A stretch of DNA of 64,000 nt from Cardiocondyla obscurior. Taxonomy: Eukaryota; Arthropoda; Insecta; Hymenoptera; Formicidae. Under the pieces are notes generated by a model. It saw only the letters and a program-made list of their open reading frames with translations, was not told the origin of the DNA and made no database searches. Location of the stretch: the NCBI RefSeq assembly GCF_019399895.1, contig NC_091866.1, forward strand, positions 8,375,308 through 8,439,307, in the 5' to 3' direction. Position 1 is the first letter of the stretch, and every line of letters begins with the position of its first letter. Shown here one piece after another: positions 1 to 11,666 of this stretch. The position numbers and the translations under genes are program-made.

Positions 1-263
1 GCCGTTCGTCAAGCGCTTTACACGGGCATGGGCACGCGCGAGCGGGCGCGCACGCACACGCGGGCGCGCGTATGCACGCGCTGCGTTAGGCGGTAGGCGT
101 GTGTTGATAGCGCGAGGTGATGTTTGTTGCTAGCCGCCGGGTGATTCAGGGAGCCATCCGTGTCAAGGTACACCGCATCGTCTGCGACGTCGTCCCGTCC
201 ACATGCAACGTATTCTGTATTCTTTTTTGTAACCGTCACGGACTGTACCGTACCGAGGAGTGC

Positions 264-280
264 ACGCGCGCGCGCGCGCG
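264..280. repeat. (CG)n tract
   Basis: Alternating purine-pyrimidine CG run of 17 nt, a sequence type able to adopt Z-DNA. Shorter CG runs recur near 4432, 5613, 15832 and 39647. Confidence 0.9.
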
Positions 281-483
281 GACACGCCGCTCCTCGCACA
301 CAATCGCCGTCGGAACGTAGGGAAGAAAGAGAGAAAGAGACGAAGCGGGGCGAATGATAGCCCGGGGCGGGAAAGGAGGTCGGGGAGAGAGGAGAGGAAC
401 GATAAAAAAGGAGAAGAAGCCGCGGATGCATTCATGTACTTTTTATCGTCGCGGTGCTTTCCCGGTGGAAACTAATGTGTCGG

Positions 484-508
484 TGCGTACGTGCGTGCGT
501 GCGTGCGG
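484..508. repeat. (TGCG)n microsatellite
   Basis: About five TGCG units preceded by GTGCGTAC in a CpG-rich block. Confidence 0.9.
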
Positions 509-3500
509 GCGCCTTGTGTGCGTATCGCGCGCGGACGAACACTACCTCCGTTATGCGTGCGACGATTACGTACTTTCGACGATTTCGCTTAACCCGCAAA
601 CGATTTTCTGTGCGGGTCGAGGCGATTCGAATCCGGCAGTCCGCGGAACACGGGCGCTTAATAACACGCCGCTTTACGATCTCTATCCGGTCGGCGATAT
701 CGACCCACCTAACGCGATTTGCCGCGACGAAACGCACGTCTGGTCTTTTCACTTTGCGGCTCCGTCAATTATTCGCGATCTCGTGATAATTTCACACGTT
801 TGAAATAAACCTGTCGTACGGCGCGAGAAATTCAGTGGAATATGTTAAAAGACGATTTTCTCCCTTTTATTAACGAAACTTCGCGGCATTACGCTCCTTC
901 GTTACTTATTTTCAATTTATTTTATATACGCGTTTAATTTGCGACACGTATAATTATTACTTTCCATCGATAACATATTTTTAAAGATTCGTTTTAAATC
1001 TGTTAAAATAGCTACATGGTTTTTTTTTCTTTAACATTTTTTAAGCTTTGTGACTTTACCTTTAAACCTGTCGATTCGAAAGTAACAGTCGTAAAGGATG
1101 CTCGCTTTAAACAGGTAACAAAAAGCAACGTTTTCTCTAAATATTTGACCTAACTTGGAAGATTTGTAAAGTAATGGTTAAAATTCGTGAAAAAAAAAGT
1201 TTTTTTCTTTGAATGGTCAAACCCTTACCTGGTCGATAGATACATTTTTAAGGTACTCTACTCAACGATTCAAAGAAAAGTTCCTGGAATGCAGTTAAAA
1301 ATTGTTTCTTTTCAAACAAAGACTGCAACAGTATTTGAGTCATCGATAACTTTCGCTCGCGAGATAATATAACGTACTCCTTGTATTAAATCGGATAAAA
1401 AAAATTTATCGTATCTCTTTGTTCCACATTTCTGAATTATATTATTAAAAAACAGACTATCGCCGATATTTTTGGACGAGAAATAATAGAATAAATTTTT
1501 TCTGCTCACAATAAAAGTACAAATGCTATATAATTTTTGATCTAGTAAAAAATATAATTTTGTCATAAAAAGTATATTGTTTTAATTTATCTAATTTATA
1601 AATCTTCTAAGAAATCTTTTCTTTCTCTCTTTCTCTCTCTCTCGCCCCCCTCTTTGATAGTTTAACTTATAACTCGATAATTTTTAACTATGATTATCTC
1701 TGAGTAATCAAAGTTTTTTTTTTTTCGTCGTTGACACCAACATGTTAGTCACAATAGATATCCGGATAAGATATGCGAACGTATAATCGCGTGAGAAACG
1801 AAGGCGCATACGGTCTTAACTCGAACGCGCGCATACATATATTGTAGGGCCAGACGAGATCCTATAAATTTCATACCTCTTCTCCAATCCTCTCGACATC
1901 GTTCCGTCCCGCCGCGCTGCCAATCAAACGCGCCCGTGGATCGCAGGCGATGTGAAAGTTTTACTCGTGATTACCCTCCCCGAAGTCAATTAACGGCGAG
2001 CGAATTCGTTTATCGCCGAGTAATCCGCGGTCCCGGACCTGGGCCAAGCGAAGGGTTCTTGGGTGTGCGAGGGCGAGTGCGCGCGCGTTGGGAAGTTAAT
2101 TCCGACTAATCGACATAGGTACGTACTTCGTCGTTAAGGGTGGCGGAGCCGATCCAAAGATAGGCACGAAGTCAGGGATCTCTGGTATCTCTTTACCCTC
2201 CCGCCGTCGTCATTCTCTTCTTCTTCGGCGCTTCATCTTATTGGTTTTACCCTCCCTTTCCGCCCCCCCGCGTTTCTTCCGCACCACGGATTTGCGATTC
2301 CTCCCCCTTCCCCCGACGTAATTAAATCTGTCCCTGAAAATATCCAGAACCCCCCTCCCTCCCCCCGGAGTCGACCGGATTTGCCGATTACCCCGAAAAT
2401 TGACGATCGTCTGAATCAAGACCGGATGCGACGCTCCGCTGGTAATTATACCTAGCCTTGTAGATTTTCATTATTCATGTGCGTAGGATAAGGCGAGTGC
2501 CGGAGAGAGGTTGGCTGACTCCTTGCCTTTTCGAGATGCAAACGGACGGGCGAGCCGAGGTAACCGAGATGATCCAGCAAATTAGCTTGCGAGAGATCGT
2601 CTAAAAGGGTTTCGAGGGACTCCGAAATTTCCGACCTACCTCAGGCTTTCGTAATTGACAAGAAATGTATTATCGACGATCCAGTTTAGCGTTTTTATAT
2701 GCAAATGTACCCGGCAATGAAATAAAGAGTATCTCCTCGCCGAGGTGGCGGTAATCGATAACCGGAGTCAAAATGATCGAGTCGCCGATCGTTGTCACGC
2801 GATAAAGCGGCACATGACTAATTTATGAGCCGAAGATGAGAAAACGACGGAGAAATACGTCGAGTTTTTTGAACGACTTTTAAACGCGGGAGACGAAGTT
2901 TCTTTTTCTCGCCGCTCGCGAGACGGTACCGATAAGAGAATCGATTCGCGGCGAGTTAAACTCCGCGACGCATAATGACCGCACTTTATACGACGACTGT
3001 CCATTTCGTCTGACAGTTTGCGCGCGCAAAAATGCCACGGTAGAGGCGAGGCGAGAAACGGCGGCCGGGCAGTTTGCAACTTGCCACCCGGTACTAACGC
3101 CCAGACGCATATATACGTATTCGCGCGTGCATGTATGCGCATATACCTGTCCGATTCTGAACAAGGGAGCGCACATAGAGGGGTTGGCGGTGGCAGGCTA
3201 CATTGGGGATTGCGGTGTCAATAATACATCGCGCTCTTCGTATATAGGTGACTCGCCAGCGTGGCTGCGAAGGACGAGCGAGCCCGAACAAGAGAGAAGC
3301 CTTATTACGGATATTATTTTCAATAAAAAGCAATATCTTCCCGATGCGAAAGAGTAAAAACGAGCTAACTAGAATTTTATAAAATTAATTTCCACCCTGG
3401 ATATAATTAAAATTATTCGACAGGAAATAGCTGAACCGTATTACCTTCTCGAAGGCAAAGCTAGAACCGTGTCGCTATAAATTATTTATCAAAGCTAATA

Positions 3501-3959
3501 TAACGCCTCTGCCTCTTTCAAATAAAACTCTATCCATTTTTACCCCGGAATGGCTATGTTTTCTTATCGTGCCGTTATCCCATCGAGTCTCGACCGCTCC
3601 GCGGCCAATCGCGTTTTCTTTCCTGGTAGCCACCTCGCGCTGTTCGAGTTTACGGTCTTCTCTCATCCGTCACCACGGCACACCACATTGCGCCATACTA
3701 TACCGCATCATCTCACACATGTGCGCTCCCGTGTCCGCTCAGACGGGCTTCTGCGGTACATATATTAGCACGTACCGTATCCTATATGCGTACGTACCCG
3801 CTATCCCATACAGGTACGCATAGATCTCGTGTGTGTGATATATGCTTCGGCTGTACGTGGCGCTTGAGTGGAGTTGTGTGGCGGACGGGTGGGTGGCTTG
3901 TGTGGGCGGGTGGACGATAGTTTATTCAGCGGATTATTGACGGGTGGTGTGTTCGGACG

Positions 3960-4069
3960 CTCTCTCTCCTTCTCCCTTCGCCTTTCTCTCTCTCTCTCTC
4001 TCTCTCTCCCTCTTTCTCTCGCTCGCTCTCTCTCTCTTTCTCTCTCTTTCTCTCCTCTCCTCTTTTTCT
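3960..4069. repeat. CT/GA-rich simple repeat (polypyrimidine tract)
   Basis: About 110 nt almost purely of C and T on the plus strand, dominated by (CT)n with a few interruptions. GAGA-type sequence of this kind can bind GAGA-factor-like proteins or form triplex DNA; neither is shown here. Confidence 0.95.
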
Positions 4070-6161
4070 GCGTAACGTACGGCACACTCAAAATAGTCCC
4101 GGTCACAACCCCTGGCGATGGCATTTCAAAATATCGACCTTTTCGAATTTATCCGCGTAACTCAATACGATATATATGCGCGCACACGTTGGCGTGAGCC
4201 GCGGACTCGCGGAAACCGACTCCGATCGCGCTAATGATACCACGGACATCGGTGTTCCCTTTCTCATTTGTATGAAACGGCCGGCTTGTCAACGTTCCAC
4301 GCTGGCATTCGGGAAATGAAGAGAGTTAGTTCGCGTCCTGGAAATACCTGTTTATTGAAATCCCCGCGAACGCCTTTCGACCGCGTAAATGTTTTTTTAT
4401 CTTTTTCTACGCGGGGACCATCTGAATGGACGCGCGCGCGCGTGACGAGAGGAAAATATACCGGGTAACTTCGTCCTGCCGCGGCGCGGAGATGCGATCT
4501 AATTCGCGCGATCACGAAAGTAGACGGCACGAAGACGGCGGCATGAAGGTTCGCGATATCAAAATGAGGAAGATGGCAATGCGCGGGATAATTAATTTCA
4601 CCACGCCCGGCCACGCGTGTGAGAGCAGACGGCGAGTGTTTAGTTACGGATACCCACTGGCCTCACTTCCCTCCTACCGCACTCACACACGAGGCGGCGC
4701 GTACGCGTTTACTCGTGTACTTGCGTGATATCTCGCATTATCAAGGTGAGCCGACCACCGGGACGAAGGAGAGGCAAGGAAAAAAAAAAAAAGAAAAAGA
4801 GGGAGAGACCGGCGCGCTTGTTCCTTTTTCTTTTCATCCGGCCGATGTGTTGGCGCGCGTAGACGCACGCATACGCAGGCCCGATCCAGACCGGGGACCT
4901 AAATACATACGAGAATTTACACTCGCACATGTCGAGTTGATAGGGATACCAGTGTGGGTCCGCGTAATTGCTGGCAGCCAGACGCGGCGTTACCAACCAC
5001 TTCCGGTTCACGTATCCGCTCCTGCAAACACCTTCCTTTTGCTCCGAGTGCATTCGCAGAGAACATCGGCGCGGCGTCGTAAACCCGAAGCGACATTTTT
5101 TTTTTCGGCGCGAACTGGATGATTAATCTTAGAAAGATAATTTTCTGCTGATCGAGATATCCCCGTATCTCATTACTCGTTAGAATACTAAATCGATACT
5201 GATTTGTCGTCGAATATAACAAGTTAATAAGTGCGCGATGACGATCGTATCATTTCAGGCTGCTTCTACAGACTTTTGCGATTTCCATGCTTTTTAAATT
5301 TACGTATTTATCCACATTTAAATTTTTTTCAAGCAAAAATGATAAATAACCGAGCGCAATTGGGAGATTAATTCGCGCGAACGGAGCGATCGACGAAAGG
5401 TGACCGGCTCGATTAATTTATTTGTCAGGAAGGACTCAATCGTGGATGCGTTTCGCGTTCTAGCATATGCACTTTCCAGCGTATCGCGCTCGAGTGCCGT
5501 TGCGCCGCGGCGTATGGAGTGACGCGAGGAGTCCAAGAGAATCCGCGTCCGATACCGTGTACTCGCATTCGTACTTGCGTGTGTCGCGTACGTGTGCAAC
5601 AATGCGTCCGTGCGCGCGCGCGCGACCGCACCGAGGAATGGTGGAAGAGAGGTAACTACATGGAGAGGCGAGGTCTCGCGCGAATCGATGGCTAATAGCC
5701 TTCCCGCTGTAATTAATGCAACAAGTTGATACCTAACACTTATCTACGGTACGGTATGTTGCCGGCTTTAACGGCTAACCCGCGACGAGCTTCCAAACGA
5801 GTATAACGCTGTGTGTATAGCTCACGGTACACAATGACAAGAGGCTAAGAGACGACGCAACCCCTCGCGCCACGAGCGATTTATCAAATTGTTTTATCTT
5901 CCCCTACTGAGAAGATAAAATTCACCCTCTCTGCTCATGGATGATGCAGCGGATAGAACGTCACTGCCAAAAGTGGAAAGACAGAAAGAGAGAGGGAGAG
6001 AAAGAGGTAAAAAGGGGGAAAGCGGAAGGTGTTCGCGGAAGTACGCGGAAAACGAATATGTTTTTTGCAAACCCAATAAAAACGGATGCGCCTCCCCCGT
6101 CCTCTTTCTCTCTCTTTTTCTGATTTTCTATCTTTGTCTCGGTTTTTCACCTCTCTCGTGA

Positions 6162-6186
6162 TTTTTTTTTTTTTTTTTTTTTTTTT
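6162..6186. repeat. T25 homopolymer
   Basis: 25 consecutive T. Similar long A/T runs occur at 13750-13770 (T), 14592-14615 (A), 16492-16515 (A), 22835-22858 (A) and 25947-25967 (T). They could be poly(A) relics of short insertions, but I see no adjoining element or target-site duplication. Confidence 0.95.
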
Positions 6187-9100
6187 CCCCTCTAACTGCG
6201 CGCAGAATTGGAAAATATTCACTACGGTATTTCGACAAGGGCTTCCCCCTCGTGTAGTATAGTTTTGGGCGCGCGCTTTAATTGATATTACATATCGCGC
6301 GCGTCGAAATTTACCGGCGATAACTGCTCGTTCATCCGACATATATACGTTCAACTGCATAGTGACGGCCATACGCCAAAATTGTTTAACCAAAACAAAA
6401 AATGTAGATGAAAAAGGCAACAGGCATTCTAACTCAAAAGTCTGACGTCTTGTAAAACAATTGCAATAACTTTTTGATTATTATTATCAATTAACATGAA
6501 CAAAATTTACACGTAGGTCATGTTAATAGTTAAAAATAAAATAATAGATACATCTTGAAAACGTTAAAGAATTTTTTCTCATGTTAATATTATACCGATA
6601 TTTTTTTTTAATTTATCTAATAAATTCTCTAATATTTTTAATCTCTTTCACATGCACGATTAAAAGTTGATAAAGAATTATACTTTACTGGAATTTAATT
6701 TCTCATTGAATCTTCTCTTGTATGTATCAATTACTTAAAATAAACCGGATCGTGCATTTCAATAAAATCAAATTAAAACCATGGGACAACTTAAGAATGC
6801 CTGTTTAAAGTCAAAAATTATCTTGCACGGCGCCTACTTAGATACAGTATTTTCTTGAAAAGGTGCCAGGGGATTAAATATGCGGCCAAAGTTCTACGAA
6901 AAGTCCGTGTTGCAGGGCCTTTTCATTGCGCCACGGCAGCGAAAAGGATTTCGAAACATTCGCAGACGACGAGGGTTAACGTCGGATTTGGTAGGCTCAG
7001 GTATAGAAGCGCCGTTTCAGCTGTAACCCCAAAACTCCGAACACACAATTAGCCGGTGTACACCCACGAGCGCGACGTCCAATTCTTAAAGTCCCGCCCC
7101 GTCGGGTATTAAACGCAAGCCCCCTTTTCGAGGTAGTCTGATAGAGGCGAGGGTGAGCCTTTACGAAGGACGAAAGGGATGAAGAAAATGCGGAGAGGCT
7201 AGTCGGTACTAACCATTCCGAATGGGACTTTGCGCGAACTTTCTGGCAGATACTCTCTTGCTTCCCCTCTTTTGCACATGCGAATGCACTTGCAGGTGCG
7301 ATCGTGTCTGACGGAGGACGGGGGGGAATAGAAACCACTCGCAAAGGGTCGGAAAAAGCGTGAGGAAAAGTAACAAAGGGTAGGTCACTGTATAATTACC
7401 GTTAATTGAATTCTTAGTAGCACTCGCCCGATCTCGATATGTAACCGATATACTTAAAAATTTTCATATCATTCGACACGCGAGTATTAAAATTTGTTTA
7501 ATGGCCCAGTCAATTTTTTTCTAAATTTTAATTTGCGCATTAACAGTTCGTATCAAATAATAATATATATTATAAATTGCAGCACGATATCTTGTACTGT
7601 CCAAAAAAAAAAAAAAACTTGCACTTAAATTCATCGCAAGGGAACGTCAAATTAGGCCAGGGTTTCGGGCTACCCCACGGGCGTCTAAAAATAAATCTTA
7701 ATGCATCGAAAAATGATTGCGTGCGTATCGTCAGAGCATGAGGTCGTTTCGACGGGTGTGCCTCCTCGAGTGAATTCGTTTTCCCTTCCTGTGCTTCATC
7801 CGTGTTTGCATGCGCGTGTGTAAACTGCGCGCTCAGTTGCGTGCGCGTTGGGTTGGGTCGCTGGCATTGTTTGCACTTAAGTAATGGTTATTCATTGCGA
7901 GTAATTCGAAGAGAGAGAGAGAGAAGAACGAAAAGGGCGGTATACGTGTGTATCTGTAATTTAGCGCCGTAACCAAGGATTACAGAAAGGGTTGCGCATA
8001 TTATCGAGTCCATCGTTCGCTCCTAATGATCGAAAACCGAAGCTACTGGGTCACCGAATTGCTTCGTCGATAACGCTAAGTAAATGACTCGAATGGAATT
8101 CGTGATAGATATAATTAAATTCGTAACGGCACGACCGCGCGCTCCAGGAAAGAATTCAAGTCTTCACCGATACTCGCGAATTTTATGTGAAAAATTATTT
8201 AAAAATTATAATAAACTTATATTGTTATTCGTTCGTTTCGGTGAATGATCTTCGTCGTAAAAAGAATCGCTTAAACGGCACGGCACAGAAGAATTTCAGT
8301 CGTACCAAAATTAAATTGACTTGAAATCCAACGCGGGCTTATTAACAGAGAATGTAAAATATCAGCCTTTATACGGAGAGAATTAATATTGTTCGTTACG
8401 AGCCCGTTGATAACAAAAACCCGCTCGTGGAGCTGGATGAAAGCGCCGTTTGCGAAAATAATTTTCAAAAATGATTTTTGAGATACATCGAAAGCGCGTC
8501 AGCGGGGGGGAATAGCTCGCTCTCCTTTTTCCCCGTGCCCGTTCAACTTTTCGCTCCGCGAGTTCTCGGAACGGCGACAGTTCCAGCGGCGCAATCTCAT
8601 CGAGAGCCAGTTTACAATGCGACTCCGGTGTTCGATGCGGCGGTAGCTCGATCTCTTTCCCGGCGACGCATCGTGCATTTCGTTTCGCGAATGTCAGAGG
8701 TAACGTTCCTGGAAGTCGGTTTCTCCTCTCGCAGAAAGTTCGCGAGACGATGCGACGCGACGGCGACCATGGAAATAAGGTCGGAGTGGAAGCCGACGGG
8801 ATGGTCCTTTGAGGAAACGAAAGACTACGAAGCGGGATGACGCGGTGGGAAGTATGAGAGAAAACAAGTGCGCCGCGTACCGTGCTCTTACTGTCGGTTT
8901 GATACCGCGCGCGGTATGTATAACGCTAATTAAAAGGTAGGGAAAAAAAAAAGAATAAAAAATAAATAAAAAAAAAAATAAAGGGCGATGTAAATGGTGA
9001 AAACGACGAGCGCGCACCGAAATCGGAAGTCACAATCGGATGTTAATATCGAGTTTTAGATTTTAAACGATGATACTTTGAAAATTGGCGGAAATAAAAG

Positions 9101-9667
9101 AGAATACAAAATACGTGTATACATGTTCCGCATGGATTGTATTTTTTAAATTACAGAGAAGAATTTAAAACATTTTATATAAATTCTGTTATTTTTATTT
9201 TCTTTTTTTTTTATTATTTTTTTTTTTTTTAATAACAAATTTGTCGTTATAAATTAAAAAAAAAAAATGTTTCGCGAATTCCGTATAAATTCGGATGAAA
9301 AAGAGATGTGGAGAGAGATGTACGTAAACTACGGTTTCAATCGCCCGGGGAACGCTCGCGAGAGAGACTTTTCATATCGCTCTTCTCTTTCGTTACTATA
9401 TTGAAGGAATTCTGTCGATCTTGCACCGTTACCGGCGAGAGACACTTACGATTAGACGCAACCGTGCGAGCTCGATCCCGCGATAAAAATCACCGTGTCC
9501 AATAGCACAGTCGTTCTGCTCTTTCACTTCATTTAATCGATGTAGTCGATCATAAAAAACGTCACCGCGCGAGCTTCTTGCCGCGCCTCACGTGAAAGAG
9601 CCGCGTAAGATTTGCGCACCGAAAAAAAATTCCACACCGCTGTTGATCAATTTATAACCCATGCATA

Positions 9668-9690
9668 TTTTTTTTCTTTTTCAGGTAAGC
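9668..9690 (+). promoter_or_regulatory. candidate recursive splice site (zero-length exon)
   Basis: A 15-nt pure pyrimidine run (9668-9682) is followed immediately by AG|GTAAGC, so a 3' splice site abuts a near-consensus 5' splice site with no exon between them (junction 9684/9685). This is the ratchet-point architecture known from very long Drosophila introns. It lies on the strand of the NOL4-like gene, about 23 kb before its first recognised exon, in a stretch without coding exons. Weaker juxtaposed sites occur near 11578 (TCTTCCAG|GTAGGT) and 24010 (TTAACAG|GTATGT). Confidence 0.5.
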
Positions 9691-10190
9691 CCGAGTTCCG
9701 CAAAAGCAAAAGATGCGCGGTATTCCACGTTACGGTTGTAAATGAAGGTAACGAAGTTATATAACATTTATCTACCATTCCGTTACGAGGAAAAGATTTA
9801 ATAAGACGTTACAATAACAGCGCGTTAATGTCGAGCTTGTTTCTTTTCTCGATCGGGGATTTTCCGACGATCTTCGCCTCGGCGTCGAATTTCTCTCTCT
9901 TTCGTCGTACAGTATAGTGGCAGTGAAGTCATTTAGGAGGGTCGATCGAGAGCGCGGCAAAATTGAAAATTGCCATAATGCAGCGGTAGTTATGGTAATG
10001 CCTCGTAATGTAGGCGCGCACGGTCATAGGGCGTGATTTGAAAGGGGATTTTTATGCTGAATTTTACTGCCTATCCACGTAAGTCCCGCATGGAGTACCG
10101 AACAGGTACTCAATTATCCAGGAGGGAGTAGCATAATAATTTACTGCCTTTCCCTTCGCGACTTGCTCCCTCGCTTTATGATCAATCGCC

Positions 10191-10229
10191 GTAATCATTC
10201 GCTTGTAATCATTCGCTCGTAATCATTCG
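10191..10229. repeat. three copies of GTAATCATTCG at a 14-bp period
   Basis: Copies at 10191-10201, 10205-10215 and 10219-10229, identical over 11 bp with three-base spacers. Each carries a TAAT/TGATTA-type core recognised by many homeodomain proteins. Confidence 0.9.
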
Positions 10230-11588
10230 ATAAAGTTCGGAGTTGATTTACTCGAAATTATTCAGAGGACCAACAGGAAAAAAAAAAAAAAGAAAAAAAA
10301 GAGAAAAAGAAAGAGTAAATTATTGCCTTTCAGCGTCTTTGATTTAAAACGAAATTATTTGTAATATAAAAAGCGGTCAAATTTTAATTCGATTACGAAA
10401 TCACGTATCAAATATTTGCCCGAAGGTTGTAACTGTTCCGCGCTTCCCCTCGTTTTCAGCAAAATCATCGACATTTCCATAGCCGGCGGGTTTTAATACG
10501 GACAGCTGCGATTAATACGCCCCGTGAGCCGCGATCTCGGGGTGTCTTACTGGCGCGAGTGCATCAATCACGGTACCGCGGTGCCGTTATTACGGGGGCG
10601 AACCGGAGATAACTTATCACGCCTAATATCATCGATCTAGAGACGCACCCTTGCCGCTTTGCATTTCGATTACGTGCTACGCGCATGCCGGCGGGCCGGG
10701 CTCGCGAATGCGGCAATCCTACGATCGGACATCGGGACGTTGATGCATGCCACTTTCGGGTGGCTCGGGTTGCACGGAGCGAGAACGAGCGATTGACACC
10801 GATCGCTCACCAGTCACGGCTAATTGAAATTTACGATTCTAAGTTTTGTCGTTCCTCGAAAACAAAATAAATATAGTGGACAAAAAGCGCGTATAAAAAG
10901 AAAAAAAAAAATGACGAGTCTACTGGTTTGTCGTTGCATCAAAAATAATTTTATCAGATTGGATGCAATTAACTTGCAAATTTCCTTCGATTGAGTAACG
11001 GAGAAATAAATAATTTAGTCAATTTTCAAACATTCGACTAATTATAATCGCGACGGGGAAATGATACGCGACGCGGAGGAAATCGATTTAATATCCGAAG
11101 GGCTCAATAGCTCGCGTGATCGTTAATTCCTGATTGTCCGTGTTTTGCTCGACTATACCTGCTAGTGATTTATAGAGGAAATGGTACTACTTCATCTACA
11201 ATTTGGAACATCCGCTAGTCATCTCGATTTCCGTCGGACTTCCGCCTTGCGTTTTGCTAGTTATGTCTGTCACGAGACTTTAAGGTCTGCGGTGACCGTG
11301 TCATTACTTATTAATCGATTCTAACAACGTCAAATGGTTTTAACCATACTTCGAGCTTGTCGTTTTCAATTGAATCACGGTTAATACGTTATAAAACTAT
11401 TGCAGAATAATTTTCGTTCTGGCATTTTTATTAAATTCGAGATTACAGAGCGCGCGCGCTTCGCGAATTAGATTCGGACATTAGTTAATTAAATAAATTT
11501 CTTTTGAATAATTAATCGAGTAATTTACGACGGCGTGTTGCCGGTTCACTTACATTTGCGTCTTCCAGGTAGGTTAGGTGAGGTTACT

Positions 11589-11666
11589 GTCCGTCCGTCC
11601 TTCTGTCCTTCCTTCCTTCCTGTCCTTCCTTCCTGTCCTTCCTTCCTTCCTTCTTTCGTTCCTTCT
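11589..11666. repeat. CCTT-type tetranucleotide microsatellite
   Basis: Degenerate (TTCC)n and (TCCG)n units with TTCTG/CCTG interruptions over about 78 nt. Confidence 0.95.

Larger units (their letters stand above)
1..9667. other. non-coding; probable long-intron or upstream sequence
   Basis: No exon with convincing splice borders or family similarity was seen on either strand. CpG-rich blocks (1-800, 3000-3300, 4200-5100) alternate with AT-rich ones (830-1760, 6430-6790). Open frames here are Arg/Ala/Cys-rich products of CpG or CT simple sequence. The recursive splice site just downstream suggests that this is intronic. Confidence 0.5.

Noticed and set aside
605..640. Possible tRNA B box (GATTCGAATCC)
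   Set aside because: No matching A box or foldable cloverleaf upstream.
10091..10110. GAGTACC/GGTACTC palindrome
   Set aside because: A 7-bp stem is expected many times at random; no other signal nearby.
11576..11590. AGGTAGGTTAGGTGAGG as interstitial TTAGG telomere repeat
   Set aside because: Only about two imperfect units; indistinguishable from chance.
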